From the NCBI GenBank assembly GCA_012295275.1, contig CM022673.1:22753413-22817412 (forward strand): DNA of 64,000 nt, given 5' to 3'. The notes under the pieces are model-generated. The model did no database searches. It had not been told where the DNA came from and saw nothing but the letters and a program-made list of their open reading frames with translations. The position numbers and the translations under genes were made by a program. The stretch comes from Chrysomallon squamiferum (taxonomy: Eukaryota > Mollusca > Gastropoda > Neomphalida > Peltospiridae). Shown one piece after another: positions 1 to 40,768 of the stretch. How positions within the stretch are numbered: the first letter of the stretch is position 1; each line of letters begins with the position of its first letter.

Positions 1-29161
<29,161 letters not shown>

Positions 29162-31814
29162 CTGAAACAATCAAAAATCGAATTACAATAATTACAGTGT
29201 ATACAGAAATATACATATAGTTTTCCCTTCTTTGTTTGTTGTAGAAAATGCAAATATTTATTTGTGACAACTTTATTGTTTTAATTATTTTGTTAATAAT
29301 AGTTATAATGACAATAGCTATACATACGTTTTGACAGTAATGATGTAAAATTTAAACTACACACGCACACATACATACACAGTAATTATCATACATCGGA
29401 ATTATCAGTTTAGAAATTTTTAGTTTCAGACTGATTTAAAGAAAATATATATTATCGACTTTAGCATAAAAGAAAAATACTCTATTAGTTTAAAAGAAAC
29501 ATGAAAAGAATGGAGGAACAAAGATGAGTTATAATAGTAAAATAATGATTCCATTAACATCACAATACAACAACAATAATAAATTAAATAAATAAATTTT
29601 AAAACGAGAAAGTAGAAAAGAGATAAACAAGAAACAGAAAATAAAAAGTATTACAAGACTAACTAAATTATTAAACACCAAATACACTGACCTGTTTTTA
29701 ACGTCGCAGGTAAATAAGTTCCTTTTCTTTCTTTTTGAAATGATTTTTGTTTTGTAATATTCATGGAATTTGTAAATAACGATCTTAAGCAAAATATTCC
29801 AAAAAGATTTTCGTTTTTTCACAATGAAAACGTGACTAACGTTATCTAGGTTGCCCTTTTATTAGTAGTTTGGTTTAATGTATGTAGTTCACGAATGACT
29901 TAGAAGCGAATGTAGTGAGAGTCATAGATCATATGATAAAATATTCAGTCTTCTGCATATAAAGTATGTTAACTCAACAACAACTGACTGACTGAAAGAA
30001 AAACTGTTTTTATTTACACTGTTTTGTACAGAGTGCTTGTTTTGGTTTTTAGATTGAGTTCTCATATAACATTTCAATGCGGATTCTACACGAAGCTGAC
30101 TAATGAAAGTTAACCTTCTTACGTACAGTACTAATACTAATTTCGATGTCTAGCAGATTAATTTAGTGTCCACTCAAATTTCGTATAGAAATGGCAATTG
30201 ACGTTTTCTCATTACGTTGATAAAAGAGAATGTGTATAAACACAGAAGGCGTGGCGAAATTACTTTTTAAATATTATTTGATAACTATCTAGATTGTTTT
30301 AAACTTATATAAAACATTTATTTTGTTTGTCTTTCTTTTTTCTTTTTTTTAAATTTTATTTTATTTTATTTTATTATTATATTATTTTTTAATTTCTTTT
30401 CTCATTCTCCACTTTTCTTATTTTCATTTTCTTCCTGATTATCTTCTATAATGACTGAATAGATTATATGCATTACAATTTCCAACGTAACTGTATTAAA
30501 TGAGAAAAAAATAAAAAGGAGAAGAAAAGGTAAATTGATAAATGTACCGAAGCAGAACGGTAAAAATATTTGACTACTGTACTAAATATATTTGTCTGCA
30601 AATAACCATTATATAACCAACTTTTCTTTCTTCTTTGAATTATCTTCTAATAAAAGTGCCATATATTTGTAATTAAATGTGTGTTCGTAAAGAAAACTAT
30701 TCATTGTAAAGAAATGTAAATCCCCGCTTTAGCAAACAGTAATTTATATATACAATTCTATCAAAAATATATTTATAAATACTTGTAAAATGACACCAGG
30801 TATTAGTAATACGCCAATAAATAAAGACTCCATAATGAGAAATTACAGATTACAAATAGAATTTTATAGCAAATCTTCCTTAAAATAAAGAGTAATATTA
30901 AATGCTAATGATTTTTTGAGACACAAATATGAACGGTTTCAAACTAGGAAGAATTTCATTAGGTAGTCAATATTAATTAGTCATAAAGAGTATCTAGATG
31001 TAATAGTTTAGACATAAATTATGAATTTTCATATCACTCAAAAATATATAAGAATTATAATATAAACAACTATTCTAAATACTTTTCATTAATATAATCT
31101 CAGAATGAGTGATATTAACACAAACATGAAGTGTTTTAAAGTCTTGGCTGAGATTTTCTCTTTTTCTTTTATTGAATTAGGTTTTCAGTGTGGTTTTTAA
31201 TTTTATTATAAATTTATAATATATATCATTCAGTCATTCATTTAATTTTTGTTTTTAATTAAAACACTTTTCATTGGTTTAATGATATTTTATGCATACA
31301 CTTACACTGAAAATCTTTTAAAATACAATTAACAAAGAGTAGAAACATACACACACAGAAGCAGTAATGAAAATATAACGAAATAGAAAAGAAAACGAAC
31401 AGAAATCCTAATAAGAATAGCATATGTACACGCTATAACAAAGATTCGCGTGCCAGATTTTTCCTAGTCCTTCATAAGAGTTAAGTTTTAAAATTATCGA
31501 GTCATGACATGTGAAAATAATAATATTCCATTCTCTGAGATCAGTGGAACACGGTCTGGTAATTTGGATAACTAGGAACTGACTTTAATCACTGGCATGC
31601 TAATAATCGTTATAGTCATTACATAAATAACGTTTTAAACTGAATTTATTTTCGTCACAAATTTATTCCAAGTGAAAATAAGCAGTAGAGTAAATAGATA
31701 AACTTTTGATTCAAAGGTGAATTCAAAGGAGATCGGATTTGGTAAAGGAGTACCATTTTATATTGTAATACTATTTATATATATTTATATATATATATAT
31801 TTGTTTTTCTTTTG
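29162..31814. other. Upstream region of the mosaic gene, no gene seen
   Basis: Apart from the candidate promoter and UTR exon (29692-29863), this AT-rich stretch shows no exon with splice sites and no conserved motif on either strand. Confidence 0.6.
29692..29863 (-). promoter_or_regulatory. Candidate 5'UTR exon and TATA-like promoter of the mosaic gene
   Basis: A good donor (ACAG|GTCAGT) lies at 29691/29692 on the minus strand, and 160 bases further upstream there is AATAAAAGGG (29854-29863), a weak TATA-like element. Together they would fit a short 5'UTR exon spliced to 29161. No start signal was proven. Confidence 0.25.
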
Positions 31815-32512
31815 CATGATGATTTGTCAGCTCGCCATGATTTGTTTGTCGTGTAAGGTAAAAACAGCAAATTTGATAACAAAGGAAAAAAGAAACAGGA
31901 GAGACAATGGAGCTGGGGGTATAGCTAATATGGAAGAGAAATTACGTTGGCGCAGAAGGGTGTCAATTGTGCACCAAGTAAATATCAATGTCTTCGAGGT
32001 AGCGTTTCGGGTCCATGAATTCAAAATGTAAGAATTGAGCTGACGCAGTTTGTGTCGTGTCAGTATTGTTAAGGTTCGGGCGTTTGGAATTCCAGATTAC
32101 CGCGTTGATAATTGAGCATGCTATTCAAGCGGAAATACAAGAGATTAGTTAAAAGATCATGTTATTTAATTACATCTCACACGATGTTTTATATTTCAGA
32201 ACTAAACATTCAGTGAGATGTAATTAAATAACTTGATTTTAGCTGATCTCTTGTATTTCTGCTTAAATAGCATGCTCAATTATCAACGCGGTAATCTGGA
32301 ATTCCAAACGCCCAAACCTAAAACAGTTCTTGTGATGTTTTCTTGGTGCACAATTCGACACCCTTCTGCGCCAACGTTATTTCTTTTCCATATTAGCTAC
32401 ATCTCCAACTCCCTTCTTTCTCCTCTTTCCTTTTTCCTTTGTTTCAAATTTTCTGTTTTTACCTTATACAACCTCAGGGTGACAGATCGTGACGAGGCAT
32501 CAAATTATTATG
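31815..32512. mobile_element. ~0.7 kb foldback element
   Basis: The left arm (about 31815-32185) returns inverted as the right arm (about 32200-32512). Matching landmarks are TGTCAATTGTGCACCAAG against CTTGGTGCACAATTCGACA, GGAATTCCAGATTACCGCG against CGCGGTAATCTGGAATTCC, and AGCATGCTATTCAAGC against GCTTAAATAGCATGCT. The loop is only about 15 bases, around 32192. No coding capacity or clear target duplication was found. The arms have diverged by scattered substitutions and small gaps. Confidence 0.85.
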
Positions 32513-33129
32513 GGAATAAATAAATAAATAAATAAATAAATAAATGAAAAGTTTTTTGATCGATTAGTGACCATACCAAAATAACGTATACCTTTTTTCT
32601 TCTTCTTAATTTTTTATTCTAAGTGACACATTACACAATCCCACAGGCAAGTTAACCCAGTCTCTTTTAAAAATTTATCTGGCGAATTTGGTTTGTGTTT
32701 ATATTTGTGCCGAACCTGGGCGGTTTTTTGCATGAGTGTTTTTGTGTATAATATATTTCTAAACAATGTTTTCAACGGCCAAAAATGCTGACAAGTATTC
32801 CCTGCGGTGTGAATATCGTGATGCAGAAAATAATATTTTTAAGATTTGTCATCCAGATGTTGTAACACCAGTTCGCGAGAGTCATGCGTAATCGATGAGT
32901 GAATGTAGCTGACCTTTATTTTGCAGATTTTGGAAAATGACTGAGCATGAACAGATAACATCCAGATTATAAAATTCTAATAAAAAATACTGTCCCAGTT
33001 TAAGAAATATGAATCAAGGAGTCGTTGCTCTGCAAATCGGTAAGCCTCTGATTCCATCGTGGCATTCAGCACATACGTTGCTGTATTATAGTCATGGTAT
33101 TTTACAAGCTACAGTTGTTGCTCATTGAC

Positions 33130-33535
33130 CTGTGATAATTTTAGTAATTATTGTAATAGTACTCAGTACTGTTATATATGTCATTGTAGGTAAAATAAAA
33201 GTCAATACTGTGACCATCATAAAGTAACCATTAATGTGGTCATTGTTGGTGTAATAGGAGCCAATACCGTAACCATTACAGCGGACATTGTAGGTGGAAT
33301 GGAAGTCAGCACTGATACCATTATAGTTGTATTTGTAGATAGAATAAAAGTCAATACTGTAAAACTTTATAGTGGCCATTGAATGTAGAAAATAATTCAA
33401 TACTACGACCATCATACAGTGACCATTACAGTTGTCATTAGAGGTCGAAAAAAAGTTACTACTGAGACGATTATGGATTCACTGTAGGTAGAATAAAGAT
33501 CAATACCTGTCATAACTTTATTGCTTACTGTAGGT
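33130..33535. repeat. Diverged ~45-bp minisatellite
   Basis: About 7-8 units share GTAGGTAGAATAAAAGTCAA followed by TACTGTNACCATTATAGTGG. Units differ from one another by 15-30 percent by eye, so the array is old. Confidence 0.7.
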
Positions 33536-34429
33536 GTACATTATTGAATCGATAAAACATATATTTAAATAAGTTTGATTAATGATACGAATAAGGTTGT
33601 ATGGGGAACCAAGATTAAATAAGAATTATTAAGAGGACAGATTAAACAATTAAAAATGTATATGTATTAAATGTTACTAACACAGGTTAACTGCACATTA
33701 AACCCTATCAAAATATGAACAGACAATGGCTTTCCATATTCTTCCGTAAGGACAATGCCATTCAAAAACATTGGTTTCCCCGCCTGACTGAACTCTCGAG
33801 TTTTTTTTTTCCTTCTCTTGGAAACTCCTGTATGGTATGGGATCTCTTTTTACGTACCCACATCCAGTATTAGGTCCAGACATGCCTATCTCGGATCCGA
33901 TCTCTGACAACGCGAGGGATTGGCTCCGGGAGGGGAGAGCGATAGGGGAGGGGGTAAATGTGTTTAAAGTGGATCATTTGCATTAAACATTAAGTTAAAA
34001 AGGACCAAAAAGGTTAATAAATAAATAAATAAATACATTTTATAAAAAAGAAAAGAAAAACAACCATTAAGTGTGATTATATTTATAATTATATTTTGAT
34101 TATGCTTATTTTATTCATTTCATAAAGGGTAAATATATATATATATCTTTATTATTGTTACCGTTTTCTCTTTTTATTTATTTATTATATTTTACTTTTT
34201 TTTTTTTTTTTTTTTTTTGGTTATGTATATATCCTGGAGGAAGGATTCTTAGTTGGCCTTAGCTTGTCGGACCAGTTTAGCGTCGCGTTTGAATACCAGG
34301 GTCGCGAATCTATGGGATGCCCATGCTAGGTGGAGCGGGTAAATACCTGTTCCGTTGTCAGCCTATGAATGTGTTTACAGTTGAAAAACAGGTTAGAGAG
34401 AGCTTTGGAATATATTTACTTAGGGTGAT
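33536..34429. other. No gene recognised; less AT-rich island inside
   Basis: Mostly AT-rich with (T)n and (TAAA)n tracts. The part at 33700-33940 is richer in G and C and is open on the minus strand for 70 residues, but it shows no motif I recognise. Confidence 0.5.
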
Positions 34430-34894
34430 GAACAAAAGGGAGTATGTTGGAGCAGTGCTGGTAATGATGGTAATGGGGACGGTAACGATGGTCTTAATAT
34501 ATATGATAGTGCTTGTAGCAGTGATGGTAATAGAAGAGGGTATGGGTGGTATTCATAGAAAAGGTAATGTTGGTAGTCATGAAAATAATACTGGTGGTAT
34601 TGATGTATATGATAGTGGTGGTAGTAGTGATCGTAATAGTAAGCAGAACGGTGGTGTTCGAAGACACGACAGGGCTGGCAGTAGTGATGGTAGCCCTACT
34701 ATTATGTGTATTATATTATCGCTACAACTGCCATTTCCATTATCACAACCAGCACTACCATGTCTACAAATAGCATCGGCAAGGCTGCTATTATCATCTC
34801 TACTACCAGCACTATTAATACACCTGGTAAGGTTGCCATTACCGTCACTACTACCTGCACTACTATGTCTATTAACAACACTGTTACTCATGCC
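34430..34894 (+). repeat. Degenerate GTGGTA/ACTACC trinucleotide-rich tract before the gap
   Basis: A run of imperfect GGTAATGATGGT-type triplets turns into the complementary ACTACCATC type near 34740. The two halves therefore form a loose inverted pair next to the gap. The long open frames here reflect the absence of stop triplets in the repeat. Confidence 0.7.
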
Positions 34895-35094
34895 NNNNNN
34901 NNNNNNNNNNNNNNNNNNNNNNNNNNNNNNNNNNNNNNNNNNNNNNNNNNNNNNNNNNNNNNNNNNNNNNNNNNNNNNNNNNNNNNNNNNNNNNNNNNNN
35001 NNNNNNNNNNNNNNNNNNNNNNNNNNNNNNNNNNNNNNNNNNNNNNNNNNNNNNNNNNNNNNNNNNNNNNNNNNNNNNNNNNNNNNNNNNNNNN
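34895..35094. other. Assembly gap of 200 N
   Basis: Exactly 200 undetermined bases, a customary fixed gap size, flanked by low-complexity sequence. Confidence 0.99.
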
Positions 35095-35389
35095 TGCCAA
35101 TGTGAACTTTTAAGAAGGTTAATTTTATAGATAATAATTTAGATGTGAACATAATATAATTACTGTTTTAGTCAAATCTTTTCAGAGACCTGTCATGTAA
35201 TTTATTATCTGATGTTGCTTTGTACCTCTACTGCTAGGTATAGTTGTGGAAAATTTCTGCTAACATTATTAGTCTTACTATTGCTATATCTGCTATGACT
35301 ACTATTAATACCATAATTATTACTACTGCTAGTATGGTCAGCGCTATTATCAGTAAAAGTGATAAATATTTATATACACTTTATTGCAG

Positions 35390-35966
35390 GGACCGGTAGC
35401 TTTCGAACCTAATGGTAACCGGATTGGAACAACTGTCATACAACAGTCAGTAGGTATGATAAATGTTTATTGAAATATTTTCTAATGTAATAACGAAGGA
35501 GAGAGAGAGAGAAAAATTGTTTATTGTGTTCAAATAATAGCTTTATCCTCCGATGATTAGAATGGCCCGATTTAGGGAGGCATGATAAAGGTTAAGTCAA
35601 TAACCAGTTGTTTCTTTTATCCTAAATAATACAAAAACAAAATTTCTCAGTCACAGCTCTTGATGGTAGTTGATTCATCTGTATTGATTTCACTTTCATT
35701 ACACATCAAAACAAATAGTTCTTAAATAACAACAATTTATTCATTATATTTTAAAGGGTAAACTGTTTTTAAGATCTGAACCAATAAGTAACTTTGAACT
35801 ATACACAACTGTATAAATATATATGGATTTATCTATCCGTCTGTCTAACTGATTATAGTTTGAAACGTACGACAAAACCAATGAAGCTCTAGTGTAAATG
35901 ATTACTAGGATAACAATAATACAAAATGAATAATATGTTTATTTATTTATTTAATTATTTATATAT

Positions 35967-36025
<59 letters not shown>

Positions 36026-36246
36026 TGTTTATTATTTAAAGTTCTAATTATTTGTATTTAATAACAAAACGTAAATGAAATATTCACCTTAATAGTGGAT
36101 CAGCCGAAATTGAAACTTACAACATTAGATGAAAATGTTGTAATGAAATTCATATATTTCAGGAAACGAACTGCAAATTGTAGCTTCATACAGCCCATTT
36201 ACAAAGAAGCTGCATTTTGAGTCAAAAACAAAGATAGTGTGGAAAG
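35390..36246 (+). CDS. Two exons of a GABA-B-like class C GPCR ligand-binding domain (partial)
   Basis: Exon 35390-35453 (acceptor TTTATTGCAG, donor GTATGA) encodes GPVAFEPNGNRIGTTVIQQS. Exon 36163-36246 (acceptor TTTCAG, donor GTAGGA) encodes GNELQIVASYSPFTKKLHF and KTKIVWKG. They join in phase 1. The pattern G-V-F-NGxRxGTxxxxQ, then YxPxxxxLxF and IVWxG, is that of the last strand region of the Venus flytrap domain in GABA-B receptors and related class C receptors, just before the linker to the seven helices. Neither upstream exons nor the transmembrane exons were found. They may lie outside the window, in the gap, or be lost. Confidence 0.65.
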
Positions 36247-38593
36247 GTAGGATTAAATTTTTAGAATATGTCCAAAACATTGCGGTTTTAATTTCGTCAA
36301 AATAAAACAGTATATATCTGAAAGAAATTCAAACACGTTTAAAATTAATTAGGCCTGCCTATTAAATATTAGTGTAATACTGTTATTAATTTAAGATTCT
36401 TTGAAATAAAAGTTTCGTTCTTTGAGATTTAATATTTGATGTCAGTTTAGTAGGCTTTAATCGTTAAGACTCCAGCGTTCTTCCAGGTTAAGTTCATTTC
36501 TTTCATTTTTTACGAGAACATTGCAGTACTAAAACTATTCATGTCTGAACTTTAAAATGAATTAAAGCAGTATTATTCTTACACAAAGTGTGAAGATATA
36601 TATTAACAAGATTAATAAATGAACGAATATTATTAGCTTTGACTTTTCTAAAATAATGCGCTGTTATGACTACCATATTCATTTTTCAGTATGCTTCCGT
36701 GTATTACATTTTCAATAACAAACATATATCAGTTTCTGAAATATGTAATATGTACATATATCTTGCTTTTATTAAAAAAGAACATCAAGCAAATATCAAA
36801 ATTAATTGCTTAAAGCACTTTAAAGTAAAAACATAATGAATTTTATACATGTGGAAGTATGTGGTATTTGTTTTAGTTAGGATTTGTATTTAATGTTTTA
36901 TTTGCAGATATTTGCTTTTTAGCAGGCTTTGTCATTAATGTAAGGTTTTATTTACAGCTTGCCTCCTGTCAGCTTATTGTGTAACTAAAGTTTTATTTTA
37001 TCCCTAGCCAGGTTATGCCAAACAATAGGCTGGTAACTTGTCATTGTGGTGATTGTTTCATTCAGCTTACACTGTACTAACACACGTTACTTGCTTTGTG
37101 TGTTAACTATTGTTCCCAAACTCCTCTCCCAAGCCCATCAGGGAATAAACAACTTGGCTCAAGTTTTCAGGTTTATTTCTCCTGCTAAGATTATACTGTC
37201 AGGCCAGATTTCATTTTTAAAGGTGGAACTGAATTTATTATTTGAAAGGGATATTATCTGAAAGGTTAGTCTGTATTTTGTTTTATTTAATATATGTATG
37301 TTTTGTATACATGCATTGTTATTTAACACCATTAGAAAGTACTTGTTTAATTACTTTATGAATATATAAAGTAATTATTATTTATATTGGATATATGGAT
37401 TAAATTACATTGAATAAACATTTGTTCAAGATAGCTGGCTTAAAGAAAACATACAATCTGAATGAAATGTCAATTATTGTTGTTTTATTGTTCTCGTAGG
37501 GTGTTTTTCCTTGTCTTCATTTTTGTGTGACATCGAATAAATTGTCTGAACCCACCCGTAGTTGTTACGTTCTACTTCCTGTGTTCTGGAAAAGTAAAAA
37601 ATTCTGATACTGCTACATATACACACATACAGACATACATATACATATATACATACGTACATGCATCTATGTATGTATGTATGCATGTTTCTGTGTGTAT
37701 ATATGTTTGTATGTGTGTGTGTGTGTTTAAAAATGTACGTATAAGATACATAATAATGCAATAACAAATGAAACTGAACAATCACGCTATCATAAAAATT
37801 ATCCAAATGGCAATATTAGGACACTACTTCTAGAAAAGAACGAAAGAAAAGAAAAAAAGTATCAAGAAAGGAGAAACAAATAAAATAATCAAGAAAATAC
37901 TAAATAAATATAAGAATTAAAAAATAAATAAACAAATAAATAAAATAATCAAGAAAGAAGAAATAAATAAATAAAAGAATCAACAGAGAAAGTAAAAGAA
38001 AAGGATTACGGTTTTGAAAGAAAAAAAACAAACAAATTAACTCGAAAAATGTTTTTTGTTTGATATTGACAGCCCAAAAAAAAAAAAAAAAAAAAAATTA
38101 ATGGAAACTGTTCGCTGTAAAAAAAGAGTGTGAACTGGTTATTTAAAAACTCCATTTTCACAAGTAAAGCCAATCTTTTCATTGTTAGAAATAAAACCAA
38201 TTAAATTTTAATTTATTTTTATTTTAATTTAATTTTTTTTATTTTTGTGTTTGAGTAAATATTTGTATTGTGCGTGTGCATGTGAAGGTATGTGAATGAG
38301 TGTGTTTATTTAAAAAAAATTAAAATTTTATTTATGCTTGAAATGCAAACTCCATTTCAGCGATTACTTTTATTTTTGTTTATTCTGTCCTCTACAATGG
38401 TCATACGAATGGAAATTATCTGAACGATAACTTTTTAAATTTAAACTGTAGTATGTTATTTATTCTTGATAAAATTTCCAGTTTTGCGAATGCTGTTATT
38501 ATTTTAATTGTTTTATATTTTTATTTTTTAAATTAATTATTTATTTATTTATTATTTTTATTACTTTATTTATTTATTTATTTATTATAATTA

Positions 38594-38637
<44 letters not shown>

Positions 38638-38684
38638 TTTTTTTTTATTATTATTATTATTTTTATTTATTTATTTTTTTTTCT

Positions 38685-38725
<41 letters not shown>

Positions 38726-39152
38726 ATATATATATTTTTTTGTTCCAGCAGTTATGAAACTTCTAATTCTTAAGGATTTTTCGAATTTTCATTTTGTCAG
38801 CTTCAGCATCATTTTCCCTTCTTTTTCATTATTCTTTCTTTTTTAAAAAAAACATTAGTTTCTTTAATAATTAATTTTATATGGCGTCCAAAGAAGATAT
38901 ATATTTTTTCTGAGTCTAAACCTGTTAACATATTTTTTTAAAATATTTGAATATGAGATGTAACTTTTAAAGATTTTTATTTAATTTAAATATAATTAAA
39001 CGTTTGGGGGGGGTTGGAGATTGGGGGGGGGATTTTTTTTTCTTTCTTTCTTTTCAGTTTCTTAATGTGGTGTTCCGGTGCATATTATTCTTTTTTAGAT
39101 TTTTGAAAGTTTTAGCTTCTGTTTCTGTAAAGTGCCATGTAATCTACTGTAG

Positions 39153-39183
<31 letters not shown>

Positions 39184-39326
39184 TACACGTGTAGCATGCG
39201 TGTATTTAAGTACGTAAGTACGTAAGTATGTCCATGTTATGAGCGTGTACTTGATTATATTCAAAGAAAATATAATTATATTCGTTTTCAGTAAATGGCA
39301 ACTAACTAGTTGACGTAAAGACAAAA
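36247..39326. other. AT-rich, low-complexity stretch between receptor and elevenin exons
   Basis: Long ATTT/TTA/T runs (38180-38750) dominate. The only candidate exon is 37565-37585 on the minus strand, the possible last elevenin exon, with AATAAA on the minus strand at 37483-37488 downstream. I found no further class C receptor exon on the plus strand. Confidence 0.5.
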
Positions 39327-39795
39327 ATAGTAACTAATGGTTACGTATTGTAATCTGCCTCAATTTTTGACCATTAGTTTAAAATCAACCAATAAAATTA
39401 CACGTAAATTTAACAAAGGAAACAAGACAAGTATACTAACCAATGGTTGCGTGTTGTAACCCTGTTAGTTTAAAATCAACCAATAAAATTACACGTAAGT
39501 AACAAAGGAAAGAAGTATACTAACCAATGGTTGCGTATTGTAACCCTCTTAGTTTAAAATCAACCAATAAAATTACACGTAAGTAACAAAGGAAAAAAGT
39601 ATACTAACCAATGGTTGCGTGTTGTAACCCTGTTAGTTTAAAATCAACCAATGAAATTACACGTAAGTAACAAAGGAAAGAAGTATACTAACCAATGGTT
39701 GCGTGTTGTAACCCTGTTAGTTTAAAATCAACCAATAAAAGTACACGTAAGTAACAAAGGAAAGAAGTGTACTAACCAATGGTTGCGTGTTGTAA
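39327..39795. repeat. 84-bp tandem minisatellite overlapping elevenin exon 3 donor
   Basis: Five close copies plus one diverged copy, each with AACCAATGGTTGCGTGTTG and TCAACCAATAAAATTACACG. The rightmost copy contains the end of exon 3 and its donor. In minus sense every copy repeats CTAACAG, 20-odd bases, then GTTAGT, that is an acceptor-like and a donor-like site. Confidence 0.9.
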
Positions 39796-40737
39796 TCTGC
39801 CTCTCTTTTTAACGCTCTGCTCATTATATCCAGTCGGCGTTTTTGTAACTTGCTAAACGGATTTTCCCAGGTGTCGTCTTGGTCTGTCGCTCTGTGAAAA
39901 AGAAAACTCGTACTTTTAGTTTTAGTTTAATTATCAGTGTCAGGGTCTTATTTATTTTCACAAACTGTATTACGTCAGAGACTTATTTATTTTCACAAAC
40001 TGTATTACGTCAGAGACTTATTTATTTTCACAAACTGTATTACGTCAGAGACTTATTTGTTTTCACAAACTGTACTACGTCAGTGACGTATTTTCACAAA
40101 CTCTACATTGTCATTATTTATTGTGACAAATTATTCAATGTCAGGAGCGTATCTTCACAAAGCATTTAGTGTCAGTGATTTATTTTCACAAGCTATTAAA
40201 TGTCAGAGACGTATTATCACAAACTGTGCAATAGCAGTGACTTATTATCACAAACTGTGCAAATGCTGGACTTATTTTCAGAAATTGTGCAGTGTCGGAG
40301 ACTTATTTGATCAAACACTACAACATCAAAGACTTTTTTTAAATTTTCATAAATAGACTAAAATGGCTTGTGAGTAATATGTTAACGTCAGTGACAAATC
40401 ATGTATTTAAACCATTCCAGTAATCATAATTATATTGTCTCTTATTGTTAAATACTACTTGTATATGTGATATAACATATCTATCTATCTATCTATCTAT
40501 CAGTCTCTCTATCTGTATATCTGTATCGACCATACGTACATCCAACAATACATCCATCTATCTATCTAATATCTATCTATACATCAAACTGTATCTATTT
40601 ATATATTTATGTGTATATGTTCATAGTGTGGTGTGTATGCATGTATATATCTGTACATGCACACGTACGTATGTATACTTATATGCATGTATGAATTAAT
40701 ATCTCTTAGATTTTCGTTTCGTTTCTTTTTTTTTTTT

Positions 40738-40768
<31 letters not shown>

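Noticed and set aside
31717-32031. 104-residue frame in the left foldback arm
   Set aside because: The inverted copy in the right arm does not preserve the frame, and there is no homology.
33690-33940. GC-richer open frame on the minus strand
   Set aside because: No recognisable domain in any frame, no splice sites, no start context.
34250-34345. Second tRNA-like sequence (GGGTCGCGAATCT)
   Set aside because: Only a poor B-box resemblance; no A box at the right distance.
34317-35152. Open frames of up to 262 codons around the gap
   Set aside because: They run through the Ns and a trinucleotide-rich tract; openness is a composition effect.
39945-40345. CRISPR-like array (36-bp regular repeats)
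   Set aside because: Eukaryotic tandem minisatellite: units are contiguous, with no unique spacers.
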